A stretch of 64,000 nt of DNA from Candidatus Latescibacterota bacterium (GTDB lineage Bacteria; Latescibacterota; UBA2968), in contig JAJDYX010000049.1 of the NCBI GenBank assembly GCA_022824945.1, forward strand, positions 30,486 to 94,485, given 5' to 3'. A program made the translations under genes and the position numbers. Below, in pieces: positions 1-8,363 of the stretch (its first letter is position 1; each line of letters starts with the position of its first letter). The notes below the pieces were generated by a model. The model worked only from the letters and a program-made list of their open reading frames with translations, searched no databases and had not been told where the DNA came from.

Positions 1-62
1 CGAAGACTGGACGAAGCAACCGCCGCGCGAAAACCCATCCTTCGGTTCAAGACCAATAACCC

Positions 63-107
63 TTGACATATTCAATTATCTATCTATATTCCCCAGGGAA
101 TATAGAT
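63..107 (+). promoter_or_regulatory. Promoter with perfect palindromic operator
   Basis: TTGACA at 63-68 and TATATT at 85-90 with a 16-nt spacer form a good sigma70-type promoter. A perfect inverted repeat overlaps the -10 box and probable start: ATCTATATTCCC (82-93), a CA spacer, then GGGAATATAGAT (96-107). A protein bound there would block polymerase. The first gene downstream encodes a small HTH protein, so autoregulation is the simplest reading (inference). Confidence 0.75.
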
Positions 108-132
108 TGTTGATCTCTTCAGGATCTATACC

Positions 133-333
133 ATGAGCAAGAAAGGCATCTCGCAAGAACTAATTACAACTCGAGAGGCTGCTGAAAATCTTGGATATAC
201 AATTCAGCACACACGCCTGTTGATACGTCGTGGACAAATTGAAGCAACAAAATTTGGCAGAGACTGGCTGGTCGTGCGTGAATCTGTTGTCGAATACAAG
301 ACGGGTGGTGCATCGGACAATTCCGACGAATGA
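133..333 (+). CDS. Small excisionase-type helix-turn-helix protein
   Basis: A 66-residue protein with one HTH of the MerR-like excisionase/HTH_17 type: a TTREAAENLGY segment, a recognition helix near residues 25-33 (HTRLLIRRG), then the wing-like sequence IEATKFGRDWLVVRESV. Proteins of this size and pattern are DNA-binding excisionases, antitoxin-like repressors or small regulators. It lies just behind the palindromic promoter at 63-107 and ahead of a coiled-coil gene and a restriction-modification pair. It could therefore control the cassette as an unconventional controller protein. It lacks the XRE-type HTH normal for R-M controller proteins, so that role is inference. The ATG is the first one after the promoter. 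Confidence 0.8.
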   Translation: MSKKGISQELITTREAAENLGYTIQHTRLLIRRGQIEATKFGRDWLVVRESVVEYKTGGASDNSDE

Positions 334-379
334 GCGGAATATATCTGATGAAATAGGGGACAAAAAAAGGAGCGGCGTC

Positions 380-751
380 ATGGCAACACTTGAAGAAGTC
401 AAAGAGGAAATAGGGCAACTTCGGCTTGAGCACGGCAACAAGCTGACGCAGCTTGAAACAGAAATTGGGCAACTCCGGCTTGAGCACGGCAACAAGTTGA
501 CGCAGCTTGAGACTGGGATTGGCCAACTCCGGCTTGAGCACGGCAACAAGCTGACCCGGCTTGAGACATTGGTTGAACCCATGCCAGAACAATTAAAAAA
601 AATTGAAGAAAGCCTGAGAGCACTTGAAAGAAGCCATGCCGAACACAAAGGCATGGTAGTCGGCGCGAGATGGATTATCGGAGTTGGGCTTGCGGTGCTG
701 GCGGCCTGTGGTGGCGTTGCTGGTGCTGTTGTCAGCCATGTTTTGAAGTAA
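380..751 (+). CDS. Tail-anchored coiled-coil protein with 18-residue repeats
   Basis: The ATG at 380 follows a good AAAAAGGAG site. An upstream in-frame ATG at 230 lies inside the previous gene and has no such site. The 123-residue product begins with three near-identical 18-residue repeats (about residues 10-27, 28-45 and 46-63; core EIGQLRLEHGNKLTQLET), visible in the DNA as a 54-bp period. A charged helix follows to about residue 95, then one membrane segment (about 97-119) and a very short end, so it is probably tail-anchored with the coiled coil in the cytoplasm. Such repeat numbers can vary by slippage. Function is unknown. It sits between the HTH gene and the methylase, 33 bases before the latter. 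Confidence 0.7.
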   Translation: MATLEEVKEEIGQLRLEHGNKLTQLETEIGQLRLEHGNKLTQLETGIGQLRLEHGNKLTRLETLVEPMPEQLKKIEESLRALERSHAEHKGMVVGARWIIGVGLAVLAACGGVAGAVVSHVLK

Positions 752-784
752 CCCATATAAGAGAGAAGCGTACCGAGGTGACAG

Positions 785-1693
785 ATGCATACGAGCAACG
801 TAAAAGCACCGCCCCTCAAAATTCAAGGCATCAAAACAAAACTCGTTTCATTTATTATGCACAATGTGAAATGGGATGGACAAGGACGGTGGGTTGAACC
901 ATTCCTGGGGTCAGGAGTTGTGGCACTGAACGTCAACCCAGAGAAAGCCCTGCTCGCAGATACTAATGAACACATCATTCACTTCTACCGCGCCATACAA
1001 ACTGGCGAAATGAATCCTTATGATTTGCGCTGCTTTTTAGAACGAGAAGGGAGTGAGCTAAAAGAAAAAGGCCAGGACCACTACTATGAACTGCGTGAAC
1101 GCTTTAATACACATCATTCGCCCTTTGACTTTCTCTTTTTGAATCGCGCGTGTTTTAACGGCATGATGAGATTCAACTCAAAGGGCAAATTTAACGTCCC
1201 TTTTTGCAGAAAGCCCGAAAGATTTGCTCAGGCTTATATCACCAAAATATGCAATCAAGTCGCCTGGGCACTTGAAAGAATAAAGGGAAAAGATTGGCAC
1301 TTCACGGTTCAGGATTGGCGCGACACCCTCAGACAAATTGAGGATTCAGATTTTGTGTACCTCGATCCGCCTTACAATGACAGACATACAGATTATTACA
1401 ACCAGTGGCGCGACAGTGATGCAGACGGGTTGGCGCAAGCAGTCAAAAAGTTAAAGGCTCCTTTTGCTTACTCTACCTGGAAGCAAAATAAATACCGTAC
1501 AAATGATCACCTGATCAAGCACTTCTCTGATTTTCCCACGGCGACAAAGGCGCATTTCTATCATATCGGCTCAAAAGAATCGCTCCGCAACGCGATGGAA
1601 GAAGCTCTTGTCATGTCACCAGATTGTGTCGCGAAAAATGAGAAAGACAGTATGTTACCGGACTTTCAGGAACAATTCGCTATTTCTTTTTAG
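785..1693 (+). CDS. DNA adenine methyltransferase, Dam/D12 class (EcoRV-type partner)
   Basis: A 302-residue N6-adenine methyltransferase of the D12 (Dam, M.EcoRV, M.DpnII) class. An AdoMet-binding motif appears early (VEPFLGSGVVALN, about residues 38-50), followed by the acidic strand ending LLADTNEHII, and the catalytic motif IV LDPPY near residue 196. The length is close to M.EcoRV. A GAGGTG site precedes the ATG. The gene converges on the EcoRV-like endonuclease gene with a 4-base overlap of the 3' ends. Together they should form a type II system, the methylase protecting GATATC (specificity inferred from the endonuclease). Confidence 0.9.
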   Translation: MHTSNVKAPPLKIQGIKTKLVSFIMHNVKWDGQGRWVEPFLGSGVVALNVNPEKALLADTNEHIIHFYRAIQTGEMNPYDLRCFLEREGSELKEKGQDHYYELRERFNTHHSPFDFLFLNRACFNGMMRFNSKGKFNVPFCRKPERFAQAYITKICNQVAWALERIKGKDWHFTVQDWRDTLRQIEDSDFVYLDPPYNDRHTDYYNQWRDSDADGLAQAVKKLKAPFAYSTWKQNKYRTNDHLIKHFSDFPTATKAHFYHIGSKESLRNAMEEALVMSPDCVAKNEKDSMLPDFQEQFAISF

Positions 1694-2424
1694 CGATATT
1701 GTCTCCATATCCTGAACTCTGCCAAATTTTTGTATTTCCCTTCACGCTCAGACGCTGATCTTCCGTAATTTCGCCAATATTCTAAAAACTCTTCCTTCGA
1801 CTGGAAAGGTCCCGATTCATTGCGGAAATCATACAAATCCCCCGATATACTTCCAATATTTGCCGTATTTCCACTGCCTGCACTCTCACCAGCTATCTTC
1901 CATTTTCGGGCCACAAACCAGGATACATCTTCGAATGGTAACGGAATTTCATCGAGTCTTTCTAAATCGTAAATGTGATTTGGATCATCTCCAGAAGGTT
2001 TTCTTGTATATATAAAGCCGACCACCCATTCTTCTGCGTACTGACTGTATGGAAACTCGATATTTTTGGTTTCATTCCTGATAAAACTCGTGTAACCCCC
2101 AAGTGTAAAACTGACTTTTGTCCTTTCTCGACTGCGGTAGGTGGTTTTGACATCTACCGCGATTTTTTTGTCGTCCGCTGCGCTCTCCATTAACGTGAAA
2201 TCAGGATAGTAATTCTGAGCTTTTGCTTCCCGAACAATCATTCTATTTTGCTGTGCGACCTGATAAATTACTGGTCTAACGAGCAACTCAAAAACAGTAC
2301 TCAAAACTTTGGAATCAGTACCAAGAGAGTAAATTTTCTCATCCGCTGTTATAATACCTTTGATATCGTAGCTGATATTGTGCTCCTCAAAAATTCTCTC
2401 GAATTCAGTTCGAAAATCAAGCAT
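1690..2424 (-). CDS. Type II restriction endonuclease, EcoRV family
   Basis: The 244 residues match EcoRV (245 residues) along the whole length from memory of its sequence. Shared blocks include KIYSLGTDSKVLST, YPDFTL, KTTY, FTLGGYTSFIRN, IAGESAGSGNT and EEFLEYWRNY. The EcoRV active-site residues D74, D90 and K92 correspond to D75 (YPDF), D91 and K93 (VDVK), so the enzyme looks intact. Expected cleavage is blunt at GATATC. The ATG has a GAGGTG site. The gene is convergent with its methylase. Chromosomal EcoRV-like systems outside gammaproteobacteria point to horizontal transfer, and the island looks more A+T-rich than the dioxygenase region that follows. Confidence 0.93.
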   Translation of the reverse strand: MLDFRTEFERIFEEHNISYDIKGIITADEKIYSLGTDSKVLSTVFELLVRPVIYQVAQQNRMIVREAKAQNYYPDFTLMESAADDKKIAVDVKTTYRSRERTKVSFTLGGYTSFIRNETKNIEFPYSQYAEEWVVGFIYTRKPSGDDPNHIYDLERLDEIPLPFEDVSWFVARKWKIAGESAGSGNTANIGSISGDLYDFRNESGPFQSKEEFLEYWRNYGRSASEREGKYKNLAEFRIWRQYR

Positions 2425-2487
2425 GTTTACACCTCATTTGATCACATCTGTAAAGTATGCTGTCTGGTGACCAGCGATTTTTGATTT

Positions 2488-3264
2488 TTAATCGGCGCAA
2501 AAATTCATGGTATTAACATTTCCTGTCTTTAGATCATCTAAGGTCATATTATACCACCATGGGAGTTGCGCTCCTGGTCCCAATGCTTCTTTGAATTTGG
2601 CATAGTATCTAAGCGCGATCCTCTTATTCTGTGCCATCTGTTCTTCATAAGGACGACGTTCCACATAGGGTTTATAGCAATCATACAAAAAATCTTTCTC
2701 TTTTCCTTCGCTCAGACGTCTCACAACACCGAAAAGGTCCATGTGAAAACTCGCAATAATCCGATAAACATCTGCAATAAAAGGCCCATTGGGAAACGCC
2801 TTCGCATATTGGTAGGCGACCTTTATGTTTGGCATTTCTCCAAGTCCATGATACGAACGAACGCCCAGAATTTGTGAAAAAAGGGTGTATTCCCGATACT
2901 TGGAATAGGGATCTACTTCATGGGCTTTAACGAGAAATTTTTCGGAATACACCAAGGCTTGACTATATGTTCCCCCAGCGTATTTGGATGTTTCTATTCC
3001 CAACGCCCGCGTGCGATCATTATCGTATTTATAGTAATCTTCATGCTTTTCAATTTTGAAGAGATCGTCAAACTTCGGCAACTCCTCTGAGAGGAACGCT
3101 CTCAATTTCCCATCTAACTCGACGTATTTTTTTACCGTCGGATTTGCAATTATAGCCTCGTATTCAGCATAAAGCTGATCGAGTCGTTGTTGTATGGGAT
3201 CTTCTCCAAACGCATTTGAAGTAATCGCGCACCCCATAAAAATATAGAAAATTATTCTCACCAC
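2488..3264 (-). CDS. Secreted or periplasmic protein of unknown function
   Basis: I do not recognise this family. A GTG start at 3264 is chosen because an AAGGAGG site lies six bases upstream and because the product then opens directly with a signal peptide (MVRIIFYIFMGCAITSNAFG). An earlier in-frame ATG at 3327 would add about 21 charged residues before the signal and has no ribosome site. The mature part (about 238 residues) is rich in Tyr, Lys and aromatic residues and looks helical, with tetratricopeptide-like spacing in places (LRAFLSEELPKFDDL, VAYQYAKAFPNG). A role in the envelope is likely; nothing more can be said. Confidence 0.6.
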   Translation of the reverse strand: MVRIIFYIFMGCAITSNAFGEDPIQQRLDQLYAEYEAIIANPTVKKYVELDGKLRAFLSEELPKFDDLFKIEKHEDYYKYDNDRTRALGIETSKYAGGTYSQALVYSEKFLVKAHEVDPYSKYREYTLFSQILGVRSYHGLGEMPNIKVAYQYAKAFPNGPFIADVYRIIASFHMDLFGVVRRLSEGKEKDFLYDCYKPYVERRPYEEQMAQNKRIALRYYAKFKEALGPGAQLPWWYNMTLDDLKTGNVNTMNFCAD

Positions 3265-3397
3265 GACGATCCTCCTTAATTTTATCCTCACAAAACCCAC
3301 CTCACTTTGCATCTCGCATATTTCCATTCTCCGGGCAGTTCAAGATTTTCTGGCATGTTCTTTGTGAACTTATTATGGTAAAATACAGTAAACCCTT

Positions 3398-3431
3398 CTG
3401 GATCGCGGCTAACATCCTGCCGCGATGACGG
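3398..3431. repeat. Intergenic palindromic repeat, copy 1
   Basis: Hairpin TCGCGGC (3403-3409), a 9-nt loop, GCCGCGA (3419-3425), followed by TGACGG. The same element occurs at 4405-4437 and 16921-16953. This copy has paired changes (C and G instead of T and A) that keep the stem, which supports a selected or mobile REP-like element. Confidence 0.7.
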
Positions 3432-3517
3432 TGGTCCTGACTTCTTAGACCTTTCGTATCCTTGTGTCTTTATGTGAGGCCCTCTCACATCCCACTACCC
3501 ACAAAACAGGTGCTATC

Positions 3518-4336
3518 ATGTCTTTCCAATTCACCGAAAAACACATCGCCGATTACCACACTCTCGGATACACCATATTCCAGGACATCATACCCACAAC
3601 CCTACTCACAGACCTTCGCCGCGTCGCTGACAAAGCGAGAGAAATAGCGCGCAAAGTCACTGGTCCCCAGGCGCAACGCCTCCAGCCCATTGCAAAATAC
3701 GACCTCGACCAGCGCCCCTTCAAAAACTACGGTGAATTGCCAGAACTCAACGACGCCATCCATCGCGTCCTCACCCCGCACCACTACCACGCCGACCTCG
3801 ACCGCACCGGCATCCTGCTCGAACCCGCCGAATACCCCTGGTGTACGGACTGGCATCGCGACTGGCGCGATCACATGCCCCGGGAAGTCTTTGAATCTGA
3901 ATTTCGCGAAGAATGGCAATGGCAATCATACCACATCGACTACCAGAACCAGATCAACTGCGCCCTATACGAAGACCCATCCACCTGGATCGTACCCGGC
4001 AGCCACTATCGCCAGCGCAACCTCCCCGGCGAAATCGCCGCTAAAAACGCTTATGACCGCGACAAATTCCGCAATCAGAGACCGGTATCCAACGAACAAC
4101 AAGAACGCGACTGCCTCGCCTACACGCGCAACATGCCCGGCGCTGTACAACTGCGCCTCAACGCGGGCGACTTCGCCCTCTACCGCTCCAGTGCCTGGCA
4201 CCTTGGCAATTATGTCCCCTACCGCAAACGCGCCACCATCCACGACTTCTGCGGCACGCCTGAATATTCCCAACACATTAACGAACGCGTTGAAAGAAGA
4301 GAAACAGCCATCAAACGCCTCGCATCTGCGACATAA
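3518..4336 (+). CDS. Phytanoyl-CoA dioxygenase (PhyH) family protein
   Basis: A 272-residue Fe(II)/2-oxoglutarate oxygenase of the PhyH fold. The facial triad is visible as H113-x-D115 (TDWHRDWRDH) and H228 (SAWHLGNY), with an Arg about ten residues later for 2-oxoglutarate. Enzymes of this type hydroxylate small substrates, with oxygen and 2-oxoglutarate giving succinate and CO2. The substrate cannot be read from sequence. The ATG at 3518 begins the typical N-terminal helix (FTEKHIADYHTLGYTIF). It is the first of four dioxygenase genes on this strand, though 200 bases and a repeat separate it from the next, so it may be transcribed alone. Confidence 0.88.
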   Translation: MSFQFTEKHIADYHTLGYTIFQDIIPTTLLTDLRRVADKAREIARKVTGPQAQRLQPIAKYDLDQRPFKNYGELPELNDAIHRVLTPHHYHADLDRTGILLEPAEYPWCTDWHRDWRDHMPREVFESEFREEWQWQSYHIDYQNQINCALYEDPSTWIVPGSHYRQRNLPGEIAAKNAYDRDKFRNQRPVSNEQQERDCLAYTRNMPGAVQLRLNAGDFALYRSSAWHLGNYVPYRKRATIHDFCGTPEYSQHINERVERRETAIKRLASAT

Positions 4337-4404
4337 ACATATCTGACGGCATGCATATAACTGTTGTCTCTGGATTTCACTCTTCTTAAATTTAGTAGTA
4401 TAGA

Positions 4405-4524
4405 CTGGATTGCGGCTAAAATCATGCCGCAATGACACCTGTTGATCGTCACTCCTGCATGTTTTAAGCAGGCGTCCAAGATGGGCGGAATCTGCTGATT
4501 CGTCTATTCGTCTATTCGTCTATT
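4405..4524. repeat. Intergenic palindromic repeat, copy 2, plus 8-bp tandem repeat
   Basis: Hairpin ATTGCGGC (4409-4416), 9-nt loop, GCCGCAAT (4426-4433). About 70 bases later come three perfect copies of CGTCTATT (4501-4524). The reverse complement of this tandem unit also lies close to copy 3 of the hairpin near 16.88 kb, so the two sequences may travel together. Confidence 0.65.
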
Positions 4525-4543
4525 CACCTACAGGAGCCACGCT

Positions 4544-5314
4544 ATGCAACTCACACCCGAACAAATACGCGAATTTTACGACCGCGGTTACGTCAAAATA
4601 CCCGGCGCCATATCAAAAGCCATGGTCGATACCGCGCGCCAGGCCGTCAACCACTCCATCGGCACCCTGGGACCAAATGGAGAAGACATGTCCAAACATC
4701 GCGCAGCGCAATTCTGTCGCGACTTGAATGGCACCCCGGTCATCATGGACCTCTTCAACAACAGCCCGGTCATCTCCCTCGCCGAATCCCTCATGGGAGA
4801 GGGTAACTTGCAAAAACCCATCAGAGGCGCGCAAGTCGCCCCGCGCTTTCCCACAGTAATCGGTGATACCCCGCCCGAACCGCGCGGCCATCTCGACGGC
4901 ATGGGCACCGGCACAAATGGCATGCCAAAAGGCGTGTACCGCCGCGGATTCACGGCCTTCGCCGTCATCTACCTCGCCGACGTACCCGAACCCTACAGCG
5001 GCAACTTCACCGTCTGGCCTCAATCCCATCGCTTCTTTGAAAACTACTTCAAACGCGAGGGCCTCGAAATACTCGCTAACGGCACCCCCCGCGTTGACCT
5101 GCCCGAAGGCCCGGACATGGTCACAGGAAACGCCGGCGACCTCGTCATCGCACACCATCAAATGATACACGGTGCTGGCCCCAATGCCTCGCCCAACATA
5201 CGCTATGCCGCCATCGCGCGCCTCCGCCACATCGACTGCGACAAAAATGGCAACGACGGCTTCCTGGACATCTGGCGCGAATTTCCCTGCGTACGCGAAG
5301 CCGTAGCAGCGTAA
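4544..5314 (+). CDS. Phytanoyl-CoA dioxygenase (PhyH) family protein, tandem paralogue A
   Basis: A 256-residue PhyH-fold oxygenase. The iron ligands are H116-x-D118 (RGHLDGMG) and the later His in HHQMIHGAG, with Arg in the following strand (NIRYAAIARLRH). An AGGAG site precedes the ATG. It is clearly a duplicate of the next gene: the two share length, VNHSIG, AESLMG, DVPEPYSGNFTVWPQSHRFF and ITGNAGDL/VTGNAGDL blocks. Conserved substrate-side sequence suggests related substrates. It sits between two gaps of about 200 and 160 bases without recognisable terminators. Confidence 0.88.
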   Translation: MQLTPEQIREFYDRGYVKIPGAISKAMVDTARQAVNHSIGTLGPNGEDMSKHRAAQFCRDLNGTPVIMDLFNNSPVISLAESLMGEGNLQKPIRGAQVAPRFPTVIGDTPPEPRGHLDGMGTGTNGMPKGVYRRGFTAFAVIYLADVPEPYSGNFTVWPQSHRFFENYFKREGLEILANGTPRVDLPEGPDMVTGNAGDLVIAHHQMIHGAGPNASPNIRYAAIARLRHIDCDKNGNDGFLDIWREFPCVREAVAA

Positions 5315-5475
5315 AGGCATCCACAGAAAAAACGCGAGTGAGCGGTGTACAACTGGCCGCCTATCAGGCCAGTTCATTTGAGCGTTTTACACAGATAGAC
5401 ACAGATAAAAGGCGAGAGGGAATAGGGTCTGGCGGGTTGGGGAGACTGACAACTAACAACTGACAGAGGTTTACC

Positions 5476-6246
5476 ATGTCTATGACCATTACTGACGCAC
5501 AAAAACGCCAATTCGCAAAAGAAGGCTACCTCAAAATCCCAGGCGCTGTCCCCAAAGACATGATCGAAACGTCACTTCGCGCCGTCAACCATTCCATCGG
5601 CAATGTCGGCATTGGCGGCGAAGACCTCTCCAGACATCGCTCCGGATTCTTTTGCGCCGAGCTTTTGGACGCGCCCTTCATCCTCGACATGTACAACAAA
5701 ACCCCGGTCATGCAAATCGCCGAATCCCTCATGGGCAAAGGCAATGTCCTCCCCGTTGAACGCGCCAAAACCTATCCGCGATTTCCCCTGCCCCTCGGGC
5801 AAGAACCATCGCCACCGCGCGGACACATCGACGGCATTGGCAGCGGCACCAACGGCACGGCCAAAGGCGATTACAAACGCTCATTCACCGCCTTCGCCGT
5901 CGTCTATCTCGTTGATGTACCCGAACCCTACAGTGGCAACTTCACCGTTTGGCCCCAATCCCATCGCTTCTTTGCCGACTACTTCACAGAACACGGCCAC
6001 GAAGTACTCGCCAACGGCATGCCCCGGCCCGACCTGCCCAAAGACCCCATCATGATCACCGGTAACGCGGGCGACCTCATCCTCGCACACCATCAGGTCG
6101 TCCACGGTGCCTGCCTCAACGCATCGCCCAACGTGCGCCTCGCCACTATCACCCGCCTCAAGCACAAACACGCCGACGAAATCGGCAAAGACGCGTACAC
6201 AGACATCTGGCGCGAGTGGTCCGGTATCCGCGACATCCTATCATAA
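5476..6246 (+). CDS. Phytanoyl-CoA dioxygenase (PhyH) family protein, tandem paralogue B
   Basis: 256 residues, same family and length as the preceding gene and plainly its tandem duplicate. The iron ligands are H117-x-D119 (RGHIDGIG) and the His of HHQVVHGA, with the downstream Arg in VRLATITRLKH. An AGAGG site precedes the ATG at 5476. The next dioxygenase starts only eight bases after the stop, so these two are probably cotranscribed. The 160 bases upstream carry a low-complexity stretch (CTGACAACTAACAACTGACA) but no gene. Confidence 0.88.
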   Translation: MSMTITDAQKRQFAKEGYLKIPGAVPKDMIETSLRAVNHSIGNVGIGGEDLSRHRSGFFCAELLDAPFILDMYNKTPVMQIAESLMGKGNVLPVERAKTYPRFPLPLGQEPSPPRGHIDGIGSGTNGTAKGDYKRSFTAFAVVYLVDVPEPYSGNFTVWPQSHRFFADYFTEHGHEVLANGMPRPDLPKDPIMITGNAGDLILAHHQVVHGACLNASPNVRLATITRLKHKHADEIGKDAYTDIWREWSGIRDILS

Positions 6247-6254
6247 AGTTCACC

Positions 6255-7025
6255 ATGACCATCACCAAAGCGCAAAAAAAACAGTATAAAGACGAAGGCT
6301 ATTTCATCCTCGAAGCCGTCATACCCGAACACCACCTCGAACTCCTGCGCGACGAATGCCAGACCTTCATCGACACCATGCACGCGCGCATGGATGAACA
6401 GGGCACGGACACCATCGGCATCAACCACCGCAACAAACGCTACTTCGTCTCCAACTGCTTTCGCCAGCAACCCAAACTTCGCGCCTTCCTCTTCAGCGAC
6501 CTCATGGCCGAAATATGCCGGGCCACCCTCGGCGACAACGCGTACCTCTTCTGGGAACAATACGTCGTCAAAGGCGCGGAAACCGGCATGAAATTCTCCT
6601 GGCATCAGGACTCGGGCTATGTCGGTTATCCCGACCACAAACCGTATCTCACCTGCTGGTGTGCGCTCGACGACATGAGCGAAGAAAACGGCACCGTCCA
6701 TCTCCTGCCCTATTCGCGCAGCGGCATTCGCTCGTGGGTACACCACATCGTCGAAGAAGGCAGCAACGACAAAGTCGGCTACTTTGGCAAAGACCCCGGC
6801 CTCATTGCAGAAGTTCCCGCAGGCAGCATTGTCGCCTTCTCCAGCATCGTCTTCCACAGCAGCAGCACCAACACCACCCCAAAACTGCGCCGCGCATACC
6901 TGGGTCAATACTCCTGCGAACCCATCCTATCATCCGACGGCAGCAAACTCTGGGGCAACGCCGAACCCTTCCTTCGCAATGGCAAATCCACAGTCGGTGA
7001 ACCCCCACCCAACCTGGACGACTAA
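6255..7025 (+). CDS. Phytanoyl-CoA dioxygenase (PhyH) family protein
   Basis: 256 residues from the ATG at 6255, which starts the conserved opening MTITKAQKKQYKDEGYFIL; in-frame sequence upstream lies inside the preceding gene. The iron site is H117-x-D119 (SWHQDSGY) with the distal His in IVFHSSSTN and Arg in LRRAYLGQY. WHQDSGY with CWCALDDMSEENGTVHLLP is the common PhyH pattern of bacterial enzymes acting on small metabolites. It is more distant from the two preceding genes than they are from each other. The stop overlaps the convergent GWxTD gene by four bases. Confidence 0.88.
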   Translation: MTITKAQKKQYKDEGYFILEAVIPEHHLELLRDECQTFIDTMHARMDEQGTDTIGINHRNKRYFVSNCFRQQPKLRAFLFSDLMAEICRATLGDNAYLFWEQYVVKGAETGMKFSWHQDSGYVGYPDHKPYLTCWCALDDMSEENGTVHLLPYSRSGIRSWVHHIVEEGSNDKVGYFGKDPGLIAEVPAGSIVAFSSIVFHSSSTNTTPKLRRAYLGQYSCEPILSSDGSKLWGNAEPFLRNGKSTVGEPPPNLDD

Positions 7026-8347
7026 AACTCTCGCCACCAGTACGGATTGGACATCTCCCCCGGATAAGAAGAATGAACCAATTCGTAAACCCCCGTACCT
7101 CGCCGATCTCTAAATACAAATTCGTAGCGCCGCGCGGTCTCGTAAAACCACACCTCCGAAGGCTTCTGACCCGCCGCAGAAGTCCGATAATCAATATCAT
7201 CGGGCGGCCCATACTGAATATACACCCGTCCCCGATCCGTATCCGACCCCCTTACACCAGCCCCAAAATGCGTCTCCACATAATGCACACGCATCAAATG
7301 CTGAAGCAGACGCCCATTAGTCGGCGTATCGGGCGCATCGTCCAACTGCTTCCAGAAAACCTTCAAAAACGCCAGCCTGGCGGGCCAGCTCTCCAGCGCG
7401 TCATAAGTCCGCCGCGTCTTCTCATCGGCGACATACCGAATATCCGCATAATACCCGATCAAATCCCTCTGCACCTGCGTAAGCCCCTCGGGCAAATCTT
7501 TTGAAACCAGAAAAATGGGACGTCTCGTCTGAAAATACTGCCGACTACTCCCATCAAACGCCTCCACCTGAAGATCATAAGTCCCCTCCCGCAAACCCTC
7601 TGTATCCAGAACCTCCGCCCTCACACAACTCTCCCCAGGCTTTAAAAACCGCTTCGCCGGATAAGTACGCACAACCACCCCCTCCGCATCGATCAGACGA
7701 TACCCCATAATAAAACTCTCTCCCGACGACGACAGATTATACACCTCAAAATAAATCTGCAGCGGCTCTCCGATAACATAGTTTCGGGTAATATTCGGCA
7801 CGACCTTCCAGCCCTGCTTGACAAACCGATGTACTTCCCCGCTTCGCGCCACGTGAGAAGCCAACTGCAAATCGCTAAACACCAGCCCCGCACGACGCTC
7901 GTAATCCGGTATCTGAAGCGGCGCAGCACAACGCCCACTCTCCTCTGCATGGATATCCTTAATCTGCACAATCAGCCGATAATCTCCCGGCTTCAAATCA
8001 AAATAAACAGCATCCTTAAACGGCGCCCCGATCCCCACGTCCAGCTCTGGAACGGCAACCTGCTGCACCCATGTCCGATGGACCACCCGATTATCCAGCG
8101 TATCCAGCACCACAGCGACCAGAGAAATCTTCCCAACAGACTCCCCCTCTTGCTCCCGAAGCTCAAGCTGACTTGCATCCAGCAACAGTGCCACCTCCTG
8201 GCGGGTATATCCCTCAGGACCTCGAAAAGCCGACAAATCGACAAAAAAACGCAGGTTGCCCGTACTCGTCAAAGGCAAATCCTGCGCTCCTATGCCACCC
8301 GCATGCGACCAGATGAGCAGCACCGCGACACAACGTATCCATCTCAT
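7022..8347 (-). CDS. GWxTD domain-containing secreted protein
   Basis: 441 residues with an N-terminal signal peptide (to about GAQ, residue 22). The C-terminal part (about residues 290-441) fits the GWxTD domain: RLAFLKVFWKQLDDAPDTPTN, then RGRVYIQYGPPDD, then PSEVWFYE and FVFRDRRGTG. This domain is typical of FCB-group bacteria and unknown in function. The middle is beta-rich and may hold an immunoglobulin-like region (EPLQIYFEVYNLSS). No strong ribosome site precedes the ATG. It lies 16 bases after the minus-strand dioxygenase gene, so the two, with the sulfatase further upstream, may form one operon. Confidence 0.8.
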   Translation of the reverse strand: MRWIRCVAVLLIWSHAGGIGAQDLPLTSTGNLRFFVDLSAFRGPEGYTRQEVALLLDASQLELREQEGESVGKISLVAVVLDTLDNRVVHRTWVQQVAVPELDVGIGAPFKDAVYFDLKPGDYRLIVQIKDIHAEESGRCAAPLQIPDYERRAGLVFSDLQLASHVARSGEVHRFVKQGWKVVPNITRNYVIGEPLQIYFEVYNLSSSGESFIMGYRLIDAEGVVVRTYPAKRFLKPGESCVRAEVLDTEGLREGTYDLQVEAFDGSSRQYFQTRRPIFLVSKDLPEGLTQVQRDLIGYYADIRYVADEKTRRTYDALESWPARLAFLKVFWKQLDDAPDTPTNGRLLQHLMRVHYVETHFGAGVRGSDTDRGRVYIQYGPPDDIDYRTSAAGQKPSEVWFYETARRYEFVFRDRRGTGVYELVHSSYPGEMSNPYWWREF

Positions 8348-8363
8348 ATCTTATCTTTCGCAA

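Noticed and set aside
160..819. Long minus-strand reading frames opposite the HTH and coiled-coil genes
   Set aside because: They mirror the 54-bp repeat of the coiled-coil gene, lack ribosome sites and have no family pattern.
3602..6908. Several long antisense frames (about 100-270 codons) opposite the PhyH genes
   Set aside because: They arise from the strong codon bias of the GC-rich genes and give Val/Ala/Gly-rich sequence with no domain.
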